A stretch of 64,000 bases of DNA, from contig NZ_WAHS01000002.1 in NCBI RefSeq assembly GCF_015714715.1, forward strand, positions 620,001 to 684,000. The letters run 5' to 3'. The notes below the pieces were generated by a model. It searched no databases. It had not been told where the DNA came from and saw only the letters and a list, made by a program, of their open reading frames with translations. The translations under genes and the position numbers were made by a program. The stretch comes from Aestuariivirga litoralis (GTDB lineage Bacteria; Pseudomonadota; Alphaproteobacteria; Rhizobiales; Aestuariivirgaceae). Below are positions 43,870 through 54,189 of this stretch, in pieces (position 1 is the first letter of the stretch; every line of letters starts with the position of its first letter).

Positions 43870-45081
43870 TCAGAGATCCAGCAGCGCGCGTTGCGGGTCT
43901 TCCAGGCCGTCCTTGATGCGCACGAGGAAGGTCACCGCTTCCTTGCCGTCTACGATACGGTGATCATACGAAAGTGCGAGATACATCATCGGGCGGATCA
44001 CCACCTGGCCGTTCACCGCAATCGGCCGGTCCTTGATCGCATGCATGCCCAGAATGCCGCTCTGCGGTGCATTCAATATCGGCGTGCTCATCAGCGAACC
44101 ATAGATGCCGCCATTGGTGACAGTGAAGGTGCCGCCCTGCATGTCGGCAATCTGCAGCTTGCCGTCACGCGCCTGCTTGCCATAGCCGGCAATGGTCTTT
44201 TCAATGCCCGCAAAGGACAGCATGTCGGCATTGCGCACCACCGGCACGACGAGGCCCTTGTCGGTGCCCACCGCCACGCCGATATTGTAGTAATTCTTGT
44301 ACACAATGTCTTCGCCATCGATCTCGGCATTGACGGCGGGCACATCCCGCAGCGCCTGGATAACGGCCTTCACGAAGAAACTCATGAAGCCCAGCTTGGT
44401 GCCGTGCTTCTTCTCGAACACATCCTTGTACTGATTGCGCATCGCCATCACCGATGACATGTCCACCTCGTTGAACGTGGTCAGCATCGCGGCGGTGTTC
44501 TGCGCATCTTTCAGGCGCTTGGCGATGGTGGCGCGCAGGCGCGTCATCTTCACCCGCTCTTCGCCACCAGCGGGCGCAGCAGGAACCGGCGCCGACACCG
44601 CAACAGGTGCAGGCGCAGCAGCAGGCGCTGCCGCTGGCTTGGTTTCCATCGCACCAATCACATCACCCTTGGTGATGCGGCCATCCTTGCCAGTGCCGGG
44701 AATATCAGCCGGGTTGAGATTGTTCTCGACAACCGCTTTGCGTACGGCGGGAGACAGCGTCTGTTCAACCACTGCCGGTGCAGCCGCCGGAGCAGGCGCA
44801 GCCGAAGGCTTCGCGGCAGGAGACGAAGGTGCGGCACCCGCAGCACCTTCAAGGATCGAACCCAGAAGCGCACCCACCGCGATAGTCGCACCCGGCGCGG
44901 CATTGATCTTTTCCAGCTTGCCAGAGGCGGGTGCCGGCACTTCCACCGTCACCTTGTCGGTTTCAAGCTCGACCAGCGGCTCATCGATCTTGATCGCATC
45001 GCCTTCCTTCTTGAACCACTTTGCAATCGTGGCTTCCGTGACGCTTTCGCCAAGGGCGGGAACGCGGATTTCTTTGCTCAT
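43870..45081 (-). CDS. odhB: Dihydrolipoyllysine-residue succinyltransferase (2-oxoglutarate dehydrogenase E2)
   Basis: A 403-residue E2 core. One lipoyl domain (about 1-76) has the lipoylated Lys in [14 protein letters not shown]. An Ala/Pro-rich linker leads to the peripheral subunit-binding domain ([32 protein letters not shown], about 107-140), and a second linker to the catalytic domain with [17 protein letters not shown] near the C-terminus. It transfers succinyl groups from SucA to CoA. Start ATG 45081 is 30 bp after the sucA stop. Confidence 0.96.
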   Translation of the reverse strand: MSKEIRVPALGESVTEATIAKWFKKEGDAIKIDEPLVELETDKVTVEVPAPASGKLEKINAAPGATIAVGALLGSILEGAAGAAPSSPAAKPSAAPAPAAAPAVVEQTLSPAVRKAVVENNLNPADIPGTGKDGRITKGDVIGAMETKPAAAPAAAPAPVAVSAPVPAAPAGGEERVKMTRLRATIAKRLKDAQNTAAMLTTFNEVDMSSVMAMRNQYKDVFEKKHGTKLGFMSFFVKAVIQALRDVPAVNAEIDGEDIVYKNYYNIGVAVGTDKGLVVPVVRNADMLSFAGIEKTIAGYGKQARDGKLQIADMQGGTFTVTNGGIYGSLMSTPILNAPQSGILGMHAIKDRPIAVNGQVVIRPMMYLALSYDHRIVDGKEAVTFLVRIKDGLEDPQRALLDL

Positions 45082-45111
45082 TTTTTTCGCCGTCTTTCAG
45101 AATGAAGTTGC

Positions 45112-48099
45112 TTAAGCCATGGCTTCGTCAAGGAACGCTTTCAGCTCCTTGAGATGCCGGCTCATCAGGCCCGATGCGGTGGCGGCAGAGGCCGCGCGGC
45201 CCACATAACGAACCTTGTTGTTCTTCGCCTTGATGAAGTCCAGCACGCGCTCCAGATTGGGCTGCGCGAAACTCCATGCGCCCATATTGTAGGGCTCTTC
45301 CTGGCACCAGACGAATTCGGCTTTTGAGAAGCGCGCCAGTTCCTGCGCCAGCGCCTTGTGCGGCCAGGGATAAAGCTGTTCAACGCGCAGCAGGTAAATG
45401 TCATTGAGGCCGCGTTTTTCGCGCTCCTCATAAAGATCGAAATAAACTTTACCCGTGCACAGCACCACGCGGCGGATCTTGTCGTCCTTTACGAGCTTGA
45501 TCTTCTCGCTCTTCAGGAACTCAGCATCATCCCACAGGATGCGGTGGAAGGTGGAATTCGCACCCATGTCTTCCAGCGAAGACACCGCACGCTTGTTGCG
45601 CAGCAGGCTCTTCGGCGTCATCAGGATCAGCGGCTTGCGGAAGTCGCGCTTCATCTGGCGGCGCAGGATGTGGAAGTAATTCGCAGGCGTCGAACAATTC
45701 GCCACCTGCATATTGTCTTCCGCACACATCTGCAGGAAGCGCTCCAGTCGGGCGGAAGAATGTTCCGGCCCCTGGCCCTCATAACCATGCGGCAACAGCA
45801 CCACGAGGCCCGACATGCGCAGCCACTTGCGTTCCGCCGATGAAATGAACTGGTCGAACAGAACCTGTGCGCCATTGGCGAAATCGCCGAATTGCGCTTC
45901 CCACAGCACGAGCGCATTGGGCTCGGCCAGTGAATAGCCATATTCAAAACCCAGCACGGCTTCTTCCGAGAGCATCGAATTGATGATCTCGATCTTGGTG
46001 GCTTGGTCTTTGACCAGATGATTGAGCGGCGTGTAGCGCTTCTCGGTTTCCTGGTCGATCAGGACCGCGTGGCGTTGCGAGAATGTGCCACGTTGCACGT
46101 CCTGGCCGGAAAGGCGGATCTTGGTGCCTTCCTTCAGCAGCGTGCCGTAAGCCAGCGATTCAGCCATGGCCCAGTCAATGCCCGAGCCATCTTCGATCAT
46201 CTTGCGGCGGCCATCCAGCACGCGCTGCAGCGTGCGATGCGGCGTGAAGGTCTTCGGCACCTTGGTCAGCTTGATGCCGATGGCCTTCAGCTCTTCCACT
46301 TCAATGCCGGTCGTGCCGCGGCGCGCATCGTCTTGCGCTTCAGCGGTCTTCATGCCTGCCCAGCGTCCATCCAGCCAGTCAGCTTTATTGGCTTTGTAGG
46401 CCGAGGCCACACCCATCGCGTCATCAAGGCGCTTGCGGTATTCGGCCTTCATCTCGTCGAATTCGGCTTCGGTGACCGTGCCATTGGCAATCAGGCGCTT
46501 GGCATAGATGTTCACCGCGGTTTCATGGCCCTGGATGCGCTTGTACATCAGCGGCTGGGTGAACATCGGCTCGTCGGTTTCGTTATGGCCGAAGCGGCGA
46601 TAGCAGAACATGTCGATGACGACAGGCTTCTTGAACTCCTGGCGGAATTCCATTGCCACCTTGGCGGCAAACACCACCGCTTCCGGATCATCGCCATTCG
46701 CATGGAAGATCGGCGCTTCGATCATCTTGGCAATGTCGGACGGATAGGGCGACGAGCGGGACCATAGAGGGCTCGTCGTAAAGCCGATCTGGTTGTTCAC
46801 GATGAAATGGATCGACCCGCCGGAGCGGTGGCCTTTCAGGCCCGAAAGCCCGAAACATTCAGCAATCACGCCTTGGCCAGCAAAGGCCGCATCACCATGA
46901 ATCAGCAGTGGCAGAACCGATGTGCGCTCGCGGTCGCCGCGCGCATCCTGCTTGGCGCGGGCCTTGCCCAGAACCACAGGATCGACGATTTCGAGATGCG
47001 ACGGATTGGCAGTGAGCGACAGATGCACGGTGTTGCCATCGAATACGCGGTCTGATGATGAACCGAGATGGTATTTCACGTCGCCTGACCCTTCCACTTC
47101 ATCCGGCGTGGAAGACCCGCCCTGGAATTCATGGAAAATCGCCGAGTAAGGCTTGGCCAGGAAATTCGCCAGCACATTGAGGCGGCCGCGATGCGCCATG
47201 CCCAGCACAATGTCCTTCAGGCCAATCTGTCCGCCGCGCTTCACGATCTGCTCCAGCGCCGGGATCATGCTTTCGCCGCCGTCCAGGCCGAAGCGCTTGG
47301 TGCCGGTGAATTTCAAGTTACAGAACTGCTCGAAGCCTTCCGCCTCGATCAGCTTGTTGAGGATCGCCTTCTTGCCCTGCGGCGTGAAGCTGATTTCCTT
47401 GCTCTCGCCTTCGATGCGCTTCTGCAGCCAGGCCTTCTGCACCGGATCGGAGATGTGCATGAATTCCACGCCCAGCGTGCCACAATAGGTGCGGCGCAGA
47501 ATGTCAGTCACCTGGCGGATAGTGCCCTTTTCCAAGCCCAGCACATTGTCGAGGAACACCGGGCGGTCAAGGTCGGCCTCACCGAAACCATAAGTGGCCG
47601 GGTCTAGCTCGGGCTGTGGCTCTGGCTCTTTCAGCTTCAAGGGATCAAGGTCGGCACCCAGATGGCCACGCATGCGGAAGGCGCGGATCATCATCAACGC
47701 GCGTACGGAATCGAGCGTGGCCTTCTTGACGTCATCGGGATTAGGAGCGGCGGCAGCGGGCGCTGCAACCGGCGCAGCCACAAGTGCTGGCGCGCGGACG
47801 GCCTTGGGATCAACCTTGGGCGCATGCGCCTTGTCATAGGCAGACCAATTGCCGTCAAGAGCCGCAGTCAGTTCATCATTGGGCGGGGCCGGCCAATCGG
47901 CACGCTCCCAGGAGGGGCGGGCGGCGGGCGCTGCGCCCAAAGCACCACTGTCCAGCTCAGAAAAAAATTGCCGCCAGTGGATATCCACGGCAGCAGGGTC
48001 TTTCTTGAATGTGCTGTAAAGTTCTTCGACGAATTTGGCGTTGCCGCCGTAGAGGAAAGACGATTGCTCCAAGGCAGCCGCCAAGTCGGTCTTGTTCAT
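45112..48099 (-). CDS. sucA: 2-oxoglutarate dehydrogenase E1 component
   Basis: A 995-residue ThDP-dependent decarboxylase of the TCA cycle. It opens with MNKTDLAAALEQSSFLYGGNAKFVEELYSTFKKDP, the OdhA-type N-terminus that binds E2. DIVLGMAHRGRLNVLANFL, FGHNETDEP and GYEGQGPEHSSARLERFLQM are diagnostic. ATG 48099 is chosen over the GTG/TTG frame to 48177 because that would cover the tandem leader hairpins. It is 175 bp from sucD, so it probably has its own promoter. Confidence 0.96.
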   Translation of the reverse strand: MNKTDLAAALEQSSFLYGGNAKFVEELYSTFKKDPAAVDIHWRQFFSELDSGALGAAPAARPSWERADWPAPPNDELTAALDGNWSAYDKAHAPKVDPKAVRAPALVAAPVAAPAAAAPNPDDVKKATLDSVRALMMIRAFRMRGHLGADLDPLKLKEPEPQPELDPATYGFGEADLDRPVFLDNVLGLEKGTIRQVTDILRRTYCGTLGVEFMHISDPVQKAWLQKRIEGESKEISFTPQGKKAILNKLIEAEGFEQFCNLKFTGTKRFGLDGGESMIPALEQIVKRGGQIGLKDIVLGMAHRGRLNVLANFLAKPYSAIFHEFQGGSSTPDEVEGSGDVKYHLGSSSDRVFDGNTVHLSLTANPSHLEIVDPVVLGKARAKQDARGDRERTSVLPLLIHGDAAFAGQGVIAECFGLSGLKGHRSGGSIHFIVNNQIGFTTSPLWSRSSPYPSDIAKMIEAPIFHANGDDPEAVVFAAKVAMEFRQEFKKPVVIDMFCYRRFGHNETDEPMFTQPLMYKRIQGHETAVNIYAKRLIANGTVTEAEFDEMKAEYRKRLDDAMGVASAYKANKADWLDGRWAGMKTAEAQDDARRGTTGIEVEELKAIGIKLTKVPKTFTPHRTLQRVLDGRRKMIEDGSGIDWAMAESLAYGTLLKEGTKIRLSGQDVQRGTFSQRHAVLIDQETEKRYTPLNHLVKDQATKIEIINSMLSEEAVLGFEYGYSLAEPNALVLWEAQFGDFANGAQVLFDQFISSAERKWLRMSGLVVLLPHGYEGQGPEHSSARLERFLQMCAEDNMQVANCSTPANYFHILRRQMKRDFRKPLILMTPKSLLRNKRAVSSLEDMGANSTFHRILWDDAEFLKSEKIKLVKDDKIRRVVLCTGKVYFDLYEEREKRGLNDIYLLRVEQLYPWPHKALAQELARFSKAEFVWCQEEPYNMGAWSFAQPNLERVLDFIKAKNNKVRYVGRAASAATASGLMSRHLKELKAFLDEAMA

Positions 48100-48126
48100 A
48101 TCACCACCATCGTTCAGCTCCAGCCT

Positions 48127-48167
48127 CTGGCACAATCGCCAGCTTGCCGGTCGGGCACAATCGCCCG
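48127..48167 (-). promoter_or_regulatory. Tandem hairpins with identical loops in the sucA leader
   Basis: Two 16-base units lie in the sucA leader, at 48127-48142 and 48152-48167. On the minus strand they read CTGGC-GATTGT-GCCAG and CGGGC-GATTGT-GCCCG. The loop is identical, and the only differences are a compensatory base-pair swap (T-A in one stem, G-C in the other). They start 25 bp apart, so they are not a coding repeat. The proximal one ends 27 bases before the sucA ATG. They could be RNA hairpins read by a ligand or protein, or paired DNA operators. Confidence 0.7.
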
Positions 48168-48274
48168 TGCAAACCAAATGCGTATTCTAATGTGCTATAT
48201 AGGAGTTGGATTTTGTCGGAAATATAACTTTTCTGATTGTTTCACGTTTGTAACCAGATTTGATGGCGCGAAGC

Positions 48275-49156
48275 TTACTTCGCGCGCTTCAGCTTCTTCA
48301 GCAGTGTCTCACCCAGCAACGCCGGCGAGTCCGAAACCGCGATCCCGGCGCGCTTCATCGCGTCAACCTTGGAGCCTGCATCGCCCTTACCGCCTGAAAT
48401 GATTGCACCCGCATGGCCCATGCGGCGGCCGGGAGGTGCCGTGCGCCCGGCGATGAAACCAGCCATCGGCTTCTTCACTTTGTTTTTGCGCAGGAATTCG
48501 GCCGCTTCTTCTTCGGCTGAACCACCGATTTCACCGATCATGATGATTGATTTGGTCTTCGGGTCAGCGAGGAACATCTCCAGCACGTCGATGAATTCGG
48601 TGCCTTTGACCGGATCGCCGCCAATGCCCACAGCCGTGGTCTGGCCGAGGCCCGCATTGGTGGTCTGGAACACCGCTTCATAAGTCAGCGTGCCGGAACG
48701 CGAGACGATCCCCACCGAGCCCTTCTTGAAGATGTTGCCCGGCATGATGCCGATCTTGCATTCGCCTGGCGTCAGAACACCCGGGCAGTTCGGCCCGATG
48801 AGCCGCGACTTGGAGCCGGAAAGCGCCCGCTTCACCCGCACCATGTCGAGAACTGGAATGCCCTCGGTGATCGCCACGATCAGCGGCACTTCGGCATCAA
48901 TGGCTTCCAGAATGGCATCAGCCGCAAAGGGTGGCGGCACGTAAATGACTGAGGCATCAGCGCCAGTCTTCTCGCGCGCATCAGCCACCGTGTCGAACAC
49001 TGGCAGGTTCAGATGCTTGGTGCCACCTTTGCCCGGCGTGACACCGCCGACCATCTTGGTCCCATAATTCAACGCCGACTGCGAGTGGAATGTGCCGGCC
49101 TCACCCGTGAAGCCCTGGCAGATGACCTTGGTGTTCTTGTTGACGAGAATGGACAT
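48275..49156 (-). CDS. sucD: Succinyl-CoA ligase, alpha subunit
   Basis: A 293-residue CoA-binding subunit that forms the phosphohistidine. [45 protein letters not shown] is the CoA-binding part, [21 protein letters not shown] is central, and the phosphorylated His lies in [20 protein letters not shown]. Normally directly after sucC, here it is separated from it by the Ivy-like gene and a weak hairpin terminator. Confidence 0.96.
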   Translation of the reverse strand: MSILVNKNTKVICQGFTGEAGTFHSQSALNYGTKMVGGVTPGKGGTKHLNLPVFDTVADAREKTGADASVIYVPPPFAADAILEAIDAEVPLIVAITEGIPVLDMVRVKRALSGSKSRLIGPNCPGVLTPGECKIGIMPGNIFKKGSVGIVSRSGTLTYEAVFQTTNAGLGQTTAVGIGGDPVKGTEFIDVLEMFLADPKTKSIIMIGEIGGSAEEEAAEFLRKNKVKKPMAGFIAGRTAPPGRRMGHAGAIISGGKGDAGSKVDAMKRAGIAVSDSPALLGETLLKKLKRAK

Positions 49157-49180
49157 TACTTATGTCTCCTGAATTTTGGG

Positions 49181-49206
49181 AAAAGCGGGTTCAATTGATC
49201 AACCCG
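49181..49206 (-). terminator. Weak intrinsic terminator/attenuator after the Ivy-like gene
   Basis: On the minus strand CGGGTT and AACCCG pair around a 9-base loop, and CTTTT follows. It overlaps the end of the Ivy-like gene and lies just before sucD. The short stem suggests partial termination. Confidence 0.4.
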
Positions 49207-49601
49207 TCCAAAGCTTTTTTCTCGGCCGCACTGGGCTTGCCGAGATATTGCGGTTTCGAAGAAATGGAAATTTCGGCAATCGCCTTCTTGCCATCGGCCG
49301 TGACCAGAAAGCCGACAATGTTTTGCGCACAGAATTTCGGCTTGCAGCCCCAGCCGGCAATGTAGTGAACGCCGCCCACATCCTTGTCCATCAGCGCCAT
49401 GCCCACGCCGTTCAAATTCCACAGCCAGTCTTCACCCTGCATGTTTTTCGGCAAGATGCCGTGCAGGGCTTTCATGGCGGCAGGATATTTCTTCGGCAGG
49501 TCGCCCGTCTGCGCCGCGTTTGGATTGTCATTCTCCACCGCGAAGGCACCGCTGGCCATCAGCGGCAAAAGCAGCAGCGCCGCAACCGCAATCCGCTTCA
49601 T
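49191..49601 (-). CDS. Periplasmic Ivy-like lysozyme inhibitor
   Basis: A 136-residue exported protein: signal peptide ([21 protein letters not shown], cut near residue 20), then a small domain with [22 protein letters not shown]. The CKPxxC loop is the Ivy hallmark that plugs the lysozyme active site in E. coli Ivy, and the tail [21 protein letters not shown] matches Ivy C-termini. The ATG at 49601 shares its A with the sucC stop (TGATG), so translation is coupled to sucC. Its location in the suc operon is odd. The family call is moderate. Confidence 0.78.
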   Translation of the reverse strand: MKRIAVAALLLLPLMASGAFAVENDNPNAAQTGDLPKKYPAAMKALHGILPKNMQGEDWLWNLNGVGMALMDKDVGGVHYIAGWGCKPKFCAQNIVGFLVTADGKKAIAEISISSKPQYLGKPSAAEKKALDGLIN

Positions 49602-50770
49602 CACGCCGCGTCCTTCACGGCCTTGACGATTTTCTTGGCTGCATCATTGAGATCATCGGCGGGCAGCACATTGAGGCCGCTGTCACGGATGATGGCCTTG
49701 CCCTCTTCCACATTGGTGCCTTCCAGGCGCACGACGAGCGGCACTTTCAGACCCACTTCCTTCACCGCCGCCACAACGCCAGCCGCGATCACATCACATT
49801 TCATGATGCCGCCGAAGATGTTGACGAGGATGCCCTTGACCTTGGGATCAGCCGTGATGATCTTGAACGCTGCCGTCACCTTTTCCTTGGTGGCGCCACC
49901 GCCCACATCGAGGAAGTTGGCAGGCTCTGCGCCATAAAGCTTGATGATGTCCATCGTCGCCATGGCAAGGCCAGCGCCATTCACCATGCAACCGATCGAA
50001 CCATCGAGCGCCACATAGGACAGATCGAATTTCGAAGCTTCGATTTCCTTCGGGTCTTCTTCGGTCAGATCACGCAACGCGACAATTTCAGGATGGCGCA
50101 TCAACGCGTTGTCATCAAAATTCACTTTCGCATCGAGGCAGATCAGCTGATTGTCCTTGGTCACCACCAGCGGATTGATTTCGAGCAGGCTCATATCCTT
50201 GTCAACGAAAGCCTTGTAGAGCCCGCCCACCATCTTGTTCAGCTGCTTGGCCAGATCGCCTTCCAGCTTGAGTGCCGAGGCAATGCGGCGGCCCACATAG
50301 CCCGAATACCCGGCTGCCGGATCAACATGCACAGTCACGATCTTTTCCGGCGTCTTGTGCGCCACTTCTTCAATGTCCATGCCGCCTTCGGTGGATACAA
50401 TGAAAGCGATGCGCGAATTGGCGCGGTCCACCAGCATGGAAAGATAAAGCTCGCGGGCAATCGCCGTACCTTCTTCGATATAAAGGCGCTGCACTTGCTT
50501 GCCGGCGGGGCCGGTCTGATGCGTGACGAGGTTCATGCCCAGCATGCGCGTGGCTTCCGCCTTCACGTCAGCGATGGATTTCACCACCTTCACGCCGCCG
50601 CCCTTGCCGCGGCCACCGGCATGGATCTGCGCCTTCACCACCCAGACCGGGCCGGGCTGGCCTTCAGCGGCCTTCACGGCTTCTTCCACCGTGAAAGCGG
50701 GCGAGCCCTTGCCGGTTGCTACGCCATATTGGCGCAAAACTTCTTTGGCTTGATATTCGTGGATGTTCAT
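49601..50770 (-). CDS. sucC: Succinyl-CoA ligase [ADP-forming], beta subunit
   Basis: A 389-residue ATP-grasp subunit pairing with Suc[23 protein letters not shown] opens the protein. [20 protein letters not shown] lies in the ATP-grasp lid, [31 protein letters not shown] binds Mg2+, and [16 protein letters not shown] and [15 protein letters not shown] bind succinate/phosphate. It starts 35 bp after the mdh terminator, so a promoter there must act across it or the terminator must leak. Confidence 0.96.
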   Translation of the reverse strand: MNIHEYQAKEVLRQYGVATGKGSPAFTVEEAVKAAEGQPGPVWVVKAQIHAGGRGKGGGVKVVKSIADVKAEATRMLGMNLVTHQTGPAGKQVQRLYIEEGTAIARELYLSMLVDRANSRIAFIVSTEGGMDIEEVAHKTPEKIVTVHVDPAAGYSGYVGRRIASALKLEGDLAKQLNKMVGGLYKAFVDKDMSLLEINPLVVTKDNQLICLDAKVNFDDNALMRHPEIVALRDLTEEDPKEIEASKFDLSYVALDGSIGCMVNGAGLAMATMDIIKLYGAEPANFLDVGGGATKEKVTAAFKIITADPKVKGILVNIFGGIMKCDVIAAGVVAAVKEVGLKVPLVVRLEGTNVEEGKAIIRDSGLNVLPADDLNDAAKKIVKAVKDAA

Positions 50771-50803
50771 CTGGGCCTCGTTCGCTTAGGTCACATCAGA
50801 GAT

Positions 50804-50828
50804 AAAAAAGGCGGGCTCGAAGCCCGCC
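50804..50828 (-). terminator. Strong Rho-independent terminator after mdh
   Basis: On the minus strand an 8-bp stem GGCGGGCT/AGCCCGCC with a three-base loop is followed by TTTTTT. It sits between the mdh stop (50836) and the sucC start (50770), which separates mdh transcripts from the suc genes. Confidence 0.92.
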
Positions 50829-50835
50829 TCAAAAC

Positions 50836-51798
<963 letters not shown>

Positions 51799-51810
51799 TC
51801 AAGACCCCTG

Positions 51811-51821
51811 TTGCATTGCAA
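51811..51821. promoter_or_regulatory. TTGC-N3-GCAA dyad upstream of mdh
   Basis: TTGCATTGCAA is a perfect dyad 12 bp upstream of the mdh ATG, next to the Shine-Dalgarno. It is one of the recurring TTGC-N3-GCAA sites in intergenic DNA of this window. Confidence 0.45.
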
Positions 51822-51830
51822 TATTTATTG

Positions 51831-51868
51831 AGGACTTCCTAGTCCTGTTAACTATTGGCTTCAATAGT
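51831..51868 (-). other. Two adjacent hairpins upstream of mdh
   Basis: Perfect arms AGGACT/AGTCCT (51831-51846, TCCT loop) and ACTATTG/CAATAGT (51851-51868, GCTT loop) stand 4 bp apart. They lie between zapE and mdh and may end the zapE transcript or fold in the mdh leader. No T-run follows. Confidence 0.45.
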
Positions 51869-51888
51869 CATTTGTTGAGTGACGCCAA

Positions 51889-52923
51889 TCAGTCCCGCGC
51901 CCACCAGCTGACAGACTGCATTTCCCGCAAACGTGACGCCGTTCTTAGGAATTCGGTCTTGTGCGGGCCTGTGATGCACAGTTTCTCCGGCGCCGCCGCT
52001 GCGGTGACGACGAGGCGCGTGCCCGCATCATAGAGCGTGTCGATCAGCAGGATGAAGCGCTTGGCCTCATTGCGCTCGGCAACCTTGAGCACCGGCACAT
52101 GTGCCACAAACACCGTGCCATAATGCTTGGCGATGGCCAGATAGTCGGGCGCTGCCAGAGGCTGGCGGCACAGGGCATCGAATTCAAACCAGCAGCAGCC
52201 ATGCGCGGCATAGGGCACCAGCAGCTTGCGGCCCAGAACTTCAATCTCCTGCGGGCGACCGGTCTCGCTGTCGGCCAGCCGGTGCCAGAGATGAACCAGA
52301 GTCTCATCGGCCTTGGGCGTCAGCGGCGAAATATAGGTCTGCTCAGCGGCCACGCGGCCCAGCCGGTAGTCCTTGCCTGCACCCAGCTCGACCACATCCA
52401 TCATCTCGTTCAGCCGCGCCACAAAAGGCAGGAACAGCTGACGATTCAAACCATCTTTGTAGAGCCCATCCGGTGGCTGGTTGGACGTGGTCACGATCAC
52501 CACGCCCCGCGCCCACAGCGCCTCGAACAAACGGCCCAGGATCATCGCATCGGCAATGTCGGTCACCTGCATTTCATCCAAGCACAGCAGCTTGGCATCC
52601 TTGGTGATGCCATCAGCAATATCAGCAATCACATCATCCGATTTCGAGGCCGTGCGCGCAGCATGAACCTCCTGCATGAAGCCATGGAAATGTACGCGAC
52701 GTTTGGGCAGCTCCGGCGCCTGCGCGAAGAAGTCATCCATCAGCATGGTCTTACCACGCCCGACATTGCCCCAAATATAGAGGCCGTGCACAGGTTCACC
52801 GCCGCGCGTGAACAGTCGCGCGAAAAGGCCGGGCCTTGGCAACGCCAGGGCCTCGTTCAACGCTTCCAGTTTTTTGGCTATGCCACTTTGCGCCGCGTCG
52901 AGATGCATTACCCGGTTGCTCAA
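51889..52923 (-). CDS. zapE: Cell-division ATPase ZapE (AFG1 family)
   Basis: A 344-residue AFG1-type AAA ATPase. Walker A GNVGRGKTMLMDDFF, Walker B LLCLDEMQVTDIADA and sensor VTTSNQPPDGLYKDGLNR are clear. Known ZapE proteins act at the Z-ring and on envelope proteins. The TTG at 52923 overlaps the preceding stop (TTGA) and is used provisionally; an ATG at 52908 is possible. The location before mdh is a familiar Hyphomicrobiales order. Confidence 0.92.
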   Translation of the reverse strand: MSNRVMHLDAAQSGIAKKLEALNEALALPRPGLFARLFTRGGEPVHGLYIWGNVGRGKTMLMDDFFAQAPELPKRRVHFHGFMQEVHAARTASKSDDVIADIADGITKDAKLLCLDEMQVTDIADAMILGRLFEALWARGVVIVTTSNQPPDGLYKDGLNRQLFLPFVARLNEMMDVVELGAGKDYRLGRVAAEQTYISPLTPKADETLVHLWHRLADSETGRPQEIEVLGRKLLVPYAAHGCCWFEFDALCRQPLAAPDYLAIAKHYGTVFVAHVPVLKVAERNEAKRFILLIDTLYDAGTRLVVTAAAAPEKLCITGPHKTEFLRTASRLREMQSVSWWARD

Positions 52924-54134
52924 CGACCCATTTGCTCCAGAAATCTCATGAGCAGCGTATAATGCGCTGCCGTGATCGAAACATAGCCCAGAAAGGCAAT
53001 GCTGACCTGCAATGATGTGAGAGGCGTGAGCCCAGAGTCAATCTTCCTTGGCTTCAGATTGGCCACAATCGCAAAGCCGCCAAACAGGATCATGACGGTT
53101 TGCCCCATGGCGAAACCAATAGCCGCGATCACCACACCGATCGTCATCAGGCCAAGCGCGGCATGCTTGCCAACCAGTTTGGTCAGCACCGAGCGCAAGG
53201 CAATGCCACCATCCAGCGGTTCGGTCGGCAGCATGTTGAACAGGTTCAACCCGGCCGTGACCACGCCGATGATCGAATAGGCCATGGCATGCGGCCAGCC
53301 TAGGAAAGTGGGAATGGTGCAGCCAATGGCCAGCAGACAGGAAAGGCCGGGCCCCATCAAAGCGGCAAACACGCTCTGCGCCTGGCTTTCAAATGGTAGC
53401 CGCGGCACGGCAATGGCGCCCAGGAAGGGCAAGAAGATCAACCGGCCCCAAGGCTGGCCCATCATCCGGAACGCCAGCAGATGGCCAAATTCATGGATGA
53501 ACAGCGCCAGCACTAGAACAGCGGCAATGTTAAAGCCCAGCAGCAATCCAAATGTGGCCAGGCTCAACAGCCCGGTCACCAAAGCCACCGCAGCGCCAAT
53601 CAGCCAATAGGCCTTGTCGCCCGGCGTTCCGGTTTCGGCGAGGCCCTTGAGGCGGAACGCGCCGCCCCACAAATCAGCCCGCGCCAGAAGCTGCGCAAGG
53701 AAAGGCCGCTTGCCCCACAAATAACTGGTCTTCAACCGCGTACCCTGACCTTCGGCAGCAAAGTCGTAGCGGATTTCCAGAAGCTCATTGTTTTCGGATT
53801 TGCCTTCAAGCTCGCGTTTCAGCACCAGCCTCTCATGGGGCACAGTTTCCGCCACTTGAAAGCGCCCGCTATGCAAACGCGGCACGCCATTCTGGCCGGG
53901 AATGCTGACTTCGAACACGAAGCTGCCCTCACCCACAAATCGATATGATGCCGTCACTTGCCCCCAGCGATCCACCTTGCCGTCATAGGGCACCAGAAGC
54001 TGCCACAGCTTTTCAGTCGTCGTCTTGATAAACAGCGATGTGCGCGGCCGCACCCGCATGCGAAACGCCAGCAAGGCAAGCAGAATGATTGTCAGTGGAA
54101 TTTCCGGGCCAATCTGTTGCAACAGGCCAAGCAT
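52920..54134 (-). CDS. M50-family site-2-type protease with N-terminal SRPBCC-like domain
   Basis: A 404-residue membrane protein. A short N-terminal helix precedes a soluble domain (about 30-155) that resembles SRPBCC/polyketide-cyclase folds: FIKTTTEKLWQLLVPYDGKVDRWGQVTASYRF and TVPHERLVLKREL. The metalloprotease half has the zinc site HEFGH in ALFIHEFGHLLAFRMMG and the second motif NMLPTEPLDGG, with several membrane helices. GGGGGTG precedes the ATG at 54134, chosen over the GTG at 54146. It overlaps zapE by 4 bp. The substrate is unknown. Confidence 0.82.
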   Translation of the reverse strand: MLGLLQQIGPEIPLTIILLALLAFRMRVRPRTSLFIKTTTEKLWQLLVPYDGKVDRWGQVTASYRFVGEGSFVFEVSIPGQNGVPRLHSGRFQVAETVPHERLVLKRELEGKSENNELLEIRYDFAAEGQGTRLKTSYLWGKRPFLAQLLARADLWGGAFRLKGLAETGTPGDKAYWLIGAAVALVTGLLSLATFGLLLGFNIAAVLVLALFIHEFGHLLAFRMMGQPWGRLIFLPFLGAIAVPRLPFESQAQSVFAALMGPGLSCLLAIGCTIPTFLGWPHAMAYSIIGVVTAGLNLFNMLPTEPLDGGIALRSVLTKLVGKHAALGLMTIGVVIAAIGFAMGQTVMILFGGFAIVANLKPRKIDSGLTPLTSLQVSIAFLGYVSITAAHYTLLMRFLEQMGR

Positions 54135-54189
54135 AAGCACCCCCACATTGAAGAGAGCTGAATCTACAAGGGCAAACCTTAATAACGGG

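Noticed and set aside
47662-48402. 246-codon plus-strand frame opposite the sucA start and leader
   Set aside because: Crosses the sucA leader hairpins and the sucD end; no motifs.
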